A stretch of 64,000 nt of DNA from Hetaerina americana (Eukaryota > Arthropoda > Insecta > Odonata > Calopterygidae). Both the position numbers and the translations under genes were made by a program. Location of the stretch: NCBI GenBank assembly GCA_022747635.1, contig JAKTNV010000004.1, positions 86,789,052 through 86,853,051 on the forward strand, read 5' to 3'. Below, piece after piece: positions 59,706 to 64,000 of the stretch. Every line of letters begins with the position of its first letter. Positions within the stretch are counted from its first letter, which is position 1. The notes under the pieces were generated by a model, which worked only from the letters and a program-made list of their open reading frames with translations, ran no database searches and was not told the origin of the DNA.

Positions 59706-60544
59706 CAAGGTATTTTTTAAAAAAAATGGTAATCAATCAAAAACAGTTTAAAGATTGATATTCACAATACCTCAAGCATCTTCTTACAGAAATATTTTAC
59801 GTCTACAGCCTGATTCTGATTTGAGCTGAATGTTATGATGACCAGGCTATGAGTTAGAATTTCAGAGATTGGTAAGGAAAAGAGATGGTCTAATGTGAAC
59901 CATAGCGGTGGAATGCAGAGTACTAAATTCCCTTGACTACCGACACTGGTGGTCATGTGAATTTCTGTAGCAGTGGGGAAAATTTTAATTATTGATTTGG
60001 AAATTTAATTTAAGGTGAACAAAAATCATTGCTTTAACTTAATTATCATATTATTATGGTAATTCCAACCATTTATGCATGGCATTAAACATGAAGCATT
60101 TTTGGCATGGATGCCCATGCAAAAAAAAAGATGCGGACTGAAAAAATGAGCTAATTTGATACGGAAACAAAATATCCATTTGGCATCAATGTCACAGCTC
60201 ATGAAATCATTGGTTTTAGCTCAATTTATTGACATTTCATTATGAAGAATTAAAAATAACCCCCTTGTAAATTTGAAATTTTATGATTTTATAAAGAAAG
60301 TAAATATGGGAGTGATTGCATAGGTATCATAAAGTGCTTTGTGTTTCTATGCTCATTTAAGGTTCTAACCAGATTTTATGTAATTTATATGAATACACAT
60401 TTAATGAATTTAATCTCCTGTAATGATTTCCCTATAAATCATTAAACCACTACAGGAAATAAAATCGAAAAAGGCTGTTGAAATAGACAACAATCCTGCA
60501 GAAGTATGCAAGATTTTATGAAAAAAAGGAAGAGAGAGTAAAAT
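59706..60544. other. SAMHD1 intron or upstream sequence
   Basis: No exon matching the missing SAMHD1 region was found. The minus ORF at 59762 has no family similarity I can see. Confidence 0.45.
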
Positions 60545-60760
60545 GTGGAAAAGGCTACTTGGGTCTTCCATTGGTTCAGTTCCTCCATCAATGAAGCCAA
60601 GGTTTCAGAAAACGAGTCATTTTCCATCTTCAGGGCTGATAGTGTCAAGACTGTAATGGCCAGTTTATATACAGATGGGCATGCCCTCAGGTGCCCTCTG
60701 ATTAGTTTGTGGAATCCCATTTTGTGGCCTTGATCTTCATCAGTGCCAGTTTCCACATGT

Positions 60761-61043
60761 AGTAGTTTTTATGGGAGGTGACCGACAGCCAGGGTCATTT
60801 GCACTATTGGTGATGGTTGGGAAAGGAAGGGTGAAGAGCATATTAGCCTACTTTAGTCAAAAGGCACCAAGGAGTCTGCAGTTTAAATTTGCACCCGACG
60901 GACGTCCTACTCACTCTAAGTGCTCTCCACAAAGCACCTCAAGTAGGGATAAGGATACCACTGAAAAATATTTGATGTCTCCAGGATTTGAACCCTGTAT
61001 GTGAAAAGCCTGTGCATTAGCCACCGCACCATCCTGATCCCCG
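60761..61043 (-). mobile_element. SINE-A copy 4, inserted in the Penelope-like element
   Basis: Flanked by the 12-base duplication gtttccacatgt (60749-60760 and 61044-61055). The body is more diverged than the copy at 59410. Box B reads 'gggttcaaatcct' on the minus strand near 60985. Its insertion post-dates the Penelope-like element. Confidence 0.88.
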
Positions 61044-61150
61044 GTTTCCACATGTTACTGAGGGAGTGACCCACGTCTCAATTGAAAATATTTTCTTCAA
61101 GCTGAATCTCAATTGATTCCTTGGTTAACCTTTCCCAAAGTTTTTTTTTC

Positions 61151-61477
61151 TCAGCATAAGCTTTTTACCTTGCCCCATAGCATTGCATGGTCTTTTTGGA
61201 TGGAGTGCTCGGCCACCGTGGATTTTTCCGGTTGGCAGAGCCTGTTGTGTCTCTGATGTTCCTTGATCCTGGTCTTGATCATTCTTCCGGTTTCCCCGAC
61301 ATACATCTGTCCACATTCACAGGGTATCTGGTAGACACCCGGAGTTGCAAAGCCGCTGGGGTCTTTGGCCTTTACTAGTTGGTCTTTGATTTTATTGCAG
61401 GGCCTGAAGAAGGTTTTGATGCCCTGTTTCTTGAGGATCCTGGAGATTTTTCCAGAAATGGTACAGATGTAGGGCAT
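61151..61477 (-). pseudogene. Penelope-like GIY-YIG endonuclease domain fragment
   Basis: Open for 108 codons. It begins MPYICTISGKISRILKKQGI and has an RT-to-endonuclease linker (TFFRPCNKIKDQLV). The GIY-YIG core follows: GVYQIPCECGQMYVGETGR, with the paired G-Y and Y-V-G strands, then the catalytic-Arg helix TRIKEHQRH and TVAEHSIQKDH. In complete elements this domain cuts the target DNA for reverse transcription. No RT domain precedes it here, so it is a truncated copy even though this part is intact. Confidence 0.85.
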
Positions 61478-61715
61478 TCCAGCTCTCGCTACAGGTTCAG
61501 GCTGCTACTCTTCTCAGACGGCATTTCGAAAGCTAATCAGAGGGCCCCTGAGTACATGCCCATCTGTACATAAATCAGCCATTACAGTCCTGACATCATC
61601 AACCCTGAGGGTGGAAAGCGACTCATTTTCCAAAACGTTGACGTCATCGATGGAGGAACTGACCCAATGGAAGACCCGAGTAGCCTTTTCCAAAGCAATG
61701 TGCCAGGATAGCACA

Positions 61716-62475
61716 AAACCATGCTTTAATAGTTATTATGGCCTCATTCATAGTATTTATGAGAGAAGAATTCAGCCAGAAGCCTTTTAGATATTGATAA
61801 CATATAAAAAAAAAAAGGCAGAATCTTAAAACTTGAAGTTTAACTGCACATCAAGCAAAGGTAAAACTTAATATCATCCAAAAAAGGATGGAGAAGAGTG
61901 TATGTATGCGTATACATAAGACTGCTGACAATTTTTAAGATGGATAGTAGCTTAGTAAGACTCAGAAACAGGCATACGTCCCCAAAACCAAAGAAGGAAT
62001 ACAGATAGCCCACTAAGGAAAAATAGTCCAGCCACCTAGTTGATTGCAGCATGAATAAATAATTTCACTTTTATTGAAAGTGAATAACCACCATTGCATG
62101 AAGCAATGCAAAGAGGGAAATGCTAAGAGAGCATGAATGGAGGAAGTGCACTTACTGGAAAATAAAAGACATTTCAGACAGAAAGTAAAGCACCATTTCC
62201 TAAAGGTGACGTGACAAAACAAACGGCTTCCCCTGAAGCTCACACCCCTGAACATCATCCTCATTGGGTGCATCCTGAGTTACTTGGTAGCTGGCATAGG
62301 AAGAAATACAACACCACCATTGCTTTATACAGCTTAAAGAAGAAGAATTTAGAGATTAAAGAAGCCATAGATTGAAGTAACTTACAGTTTGGAGAAGATA
62401 GAGGCACGAGATATGATGTATCTGGTAAGTCCACGATAAAATGACAGTTGTTTATGGAAATGATAGCCCATTATA
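61716..62475. other. Unassigned, probably SAMHD1 intron
   Basis: No exon with SAMHD1 similarity. Minus ORFs at 61840 and 62013 lack support. Confidence 0.4.
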
Positions 62476-63783
62476 CAGGGTTGCACCCAAAAGTGGTAGG
62501 ACTGATTTTCTCTGGAGCGAACGGAGCGGTGGAGGGGGATCTGCCTGGCAGGGTAAGGTGGAGGGGGCTCTTAGCAACAGACCGACACCAACCTCAGTCG
62601 CCTGCGGGCTGTCGTTGAGTGAGGACACCGTTTTTAGTGAAGGAAGTTTTTTGTCCGCGCCGAAAAACAAAATGAATCTGAATTTAGAGCAACGTTATTC
62701 CGTGAAGTTTTGTGCGAAACTCGGGAAGACGGCAACTGAGACCCTCGATATGATCAAGCAGGCTTATGGGGACACTGCCTTAAGCCGTTCCACAGTATTT
62801 GAGTGGCAAAAGTTGTTTAAAGAGGGTAGGGGGCTCGTTGAAGACGGCCATCGCTCCGGACAGCCGTCGACGGCAAGAACCAACACGAATGTGGACAGAG
62901 TGAGGACACTGCTGAACACAGACCAACGCTTAACCAGTGAAGGAATTGCAGACCAGTTGGATATGTCTACATCCAATGTCCAACGCATTATTTCACAGGA
63001 TTTGGCCATGCGCAAGGTGTGTGCCAAGATGGTGCCGAAAATTCTGAGTGTCGACCAACAGGCAACGCGTGTGCGCATTTCCGAAGAAGTGTTAGCCAAT
63101 TTGCACCGAGATGAAAATTGTTTGGACAATGGGATAACTGGTGATGAAACATGGGTTTTTCAATATGACCCCGAAACGAAAAGACAATCCACGGAATGGC
63201 ACACTTCCGCTTCCCCACGTCCAAAAAAGGCTCGCATGAGCAAATCAAAAATCAAAATGATGTTGATTGTGTTTTTCGACCGTCATGGAGTGGTTCACCA
63301 GGAGTTTGTCCCACCAGGGGAGACTGTGAAGGTGAACTTTTACGTGCAGGTGCTCACCCGCCTCCGAGAACACGTAAAAAGAGTCCAACCGGCCATCGCA
63401 AACTGCTGGGTGCTTCATCATGACAATGTGCTGTGCCATGCCGCGCTCGCACTCCTGGCCAAATACGGCATTGCCATGTTGCCGCACCTACCCTATTCTC
63501 CCGATCTGACACCACCGGACTTCTTCTTCTTCCCCCTGATGAAAAGACAGCTCAAGGGATGACGTTTTGACTCTATAAAGGCTGTTCAAGAGGCTTCAAC
63601 AAGGGTCATCAACGGCATCCCCAAAGAAAATTTCCAGCGGGCGTACAGGGAATGGGAGCAACGTTATACTAAGTGTGTAGCAGCTCAAGGAGCATACTTT
63701 GAAGATTATTAAGTCGATGTAAGCATATCGTCAATAAAATTCTTGTAAAAAAATCAGTCCTACCACTTTTGGTTGCAACCCTG
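62476..63783 (+). mobile_element. Full-length mariner, 1308 bp, young copy
   Basis: TA on both sides (62474-62475, 63784-63785). The inverted ends cagggttgcacccaaaagtg and ttttggttgcaaccctg match with one or two changes, and the following 'gtaggactgatt' is also mirrored. Best-preserved mariner of the window; sister of 24277-25504. Confidence 0.95.
62672..63712 (+). pseudogene. Mariner transposase with premature stop and altered D-D spacing
   Basis: The ATG at 62672 opens MNLNLEQRYSVKFCAKLG; the usual length is kept to TAA at 63710-63712 (346 residues if read through). Helix-turn-helix motifs: VFEWQKLFKEGRG and LTSEGIADQLDMS. The catalytic blocks are GDETW (first Asp), HHDN (second Asp) and YSPDLTPPD (third Asp). 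Two defects are visible. CGA to TGA at 63560 stops it after MKRQLKG, losing about 50 residues. Compared with 24277, nine bases near 63447 are missing, so I count 31 rather than 34 residues between the second and third Asp. Either would probably abolish activity. The ORF track upstream of the ATG is open but non-coding 5' sequence. Confidence 0.92.
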
Positions 63784-63785
63784 TA

Positions 63786-64000
63786 TGAAACAGTGGTGAG
63801 GTGGAAAACAAATTTTCAAGCTGAATACGTGTCCCTCACATATGACCCAAGAAGTGGAATACCAATACTCATGGGTGATCCTACCACAGTGAAGAAAGCG
63901 GAGGATTAGACCAAAGAGCAACTGTCCAAATGATCATGAATGGGACTGATCTAAGCTAGGGCAGTGTGTGAAAAATTATAAGTGAAAAACTGCACACTTC
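63786..64000. other. Unassigned end of window
   Basis: No SAMHD1 exon or repeat recognised before the window ends. Confidence 0.4.

Larger units (their letters stand above)
60545..61715 (-). mobile_element. Penelope-like element fragment with inverted terminal repeats
   Basis: About 180 bp at 60545-60735 recurs inverted at 61520-61702 with scattered differences. The conceptual reading is closely related both ways: EKATWVFHWFSSSI and EKATRVFHWVSSSI. Between them lies the GIY-YIG endonuclease end of a Penelope-like polyprotein (61151-61477). Penelope-like elements are known to carry terminal repeats in direct or inverted orientation and to be 5' truncated, which fits. The reverse transcriptase part is absent. 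A SINE-A copy has inserted at 60761-61043. Confidence 0.75.

Noticed and set aside
59762..59956. Upstream SAMHD1 exon
   Set aside because: The conceptual peptide does not resemble the family region expected before VDKWDY, and splice phase is not satisfied.
60545..60733. Plus-strand ORF as a gene
   Set aside because: It is the inverted repeat of the Penelope-like element; the similar minus reading at 61514-61714 shows the open frame is shared repeat sequence.
1..64000. CRISPR arrays, rRNA genes, bacterial operons or ribosome binding sites
   Set aside because: Nothing of the kind; sequence organisation is that of an intron-containing animal genome.

Overview
The window is animal nuclear DNA, most likely from an arthropod with a large, repeat-rich genome. 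The evidence is AT-rich non-coding sequence, short GT-AG exons separated by introns of several kb, tRNA-derived SINEs, many mariner (D34D) transposons, RTE-type and jockey/I-type LINE fragments, a Ty3/Gypsy remnant and a Penelope-like GIY-YIG element. I cannot name the species. There are no rRNA genes, operons, CRISPR arrays or prokaryotic features, and nearly all long ORFs are transposon-derived or chance.

Two host genes are supported and they point towards each other. On the minus strand, 51801-59250 holds the last five coding exons of a SAMHD1-type dNTP triphosphohydrolase. All four splice junctions and reading phases agree and yield 296 residues ending in a stop; the 5' half (SAM domain, HD motif) lies beyond position 64000. 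On the plus strand, 45386-45603 is the terminal exon of an unidentified gene, with a stop codon and an AATAAA signal at 45718. A GC-rich exon at 27965-28193 and a short exon at 4789-4880 are probably earlier parts of the same gene; the last two are phase compatible with each other. The 6 kb between the two 3' ends is AT-rich and carries few recognisable repeats.

Region by region: 1-12000 holds SINE copies, one candidate exon and an old mariner. 12000-16300 holds a SINE-derived hairpin in (TA)n and two RTE 3' ends. 18500-26600 is a dense transposon cluster: a head-to-head mariner composite, a LINE with an RNase H domain, two near-complete mariners, and a foldback array of tRNA-derived SINE units next to a long TA microsatellite. 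27900-45700 contains the unknown gene, with RTE fragments, SINEs, small inverted-repeat elements, a mariner end and a Gypsy pol remnant in its introns. 51800-64000 is SAMHD1, whose introns contain a jockey-like LINE, SINEs, two full-length mariners and a Penelope-like element bracketed by inverted repeats and split by a SINE.

The transposons and the two genes have no evident functional link. The most useful results are the reconstructed SAMHD1 3' half, the unidentified plus-strand gene, and several apparently uncatalogued short repeat families: SINE-A, SINE-B and SINE-C (including its hairpins), and small inverted-repeat elements.
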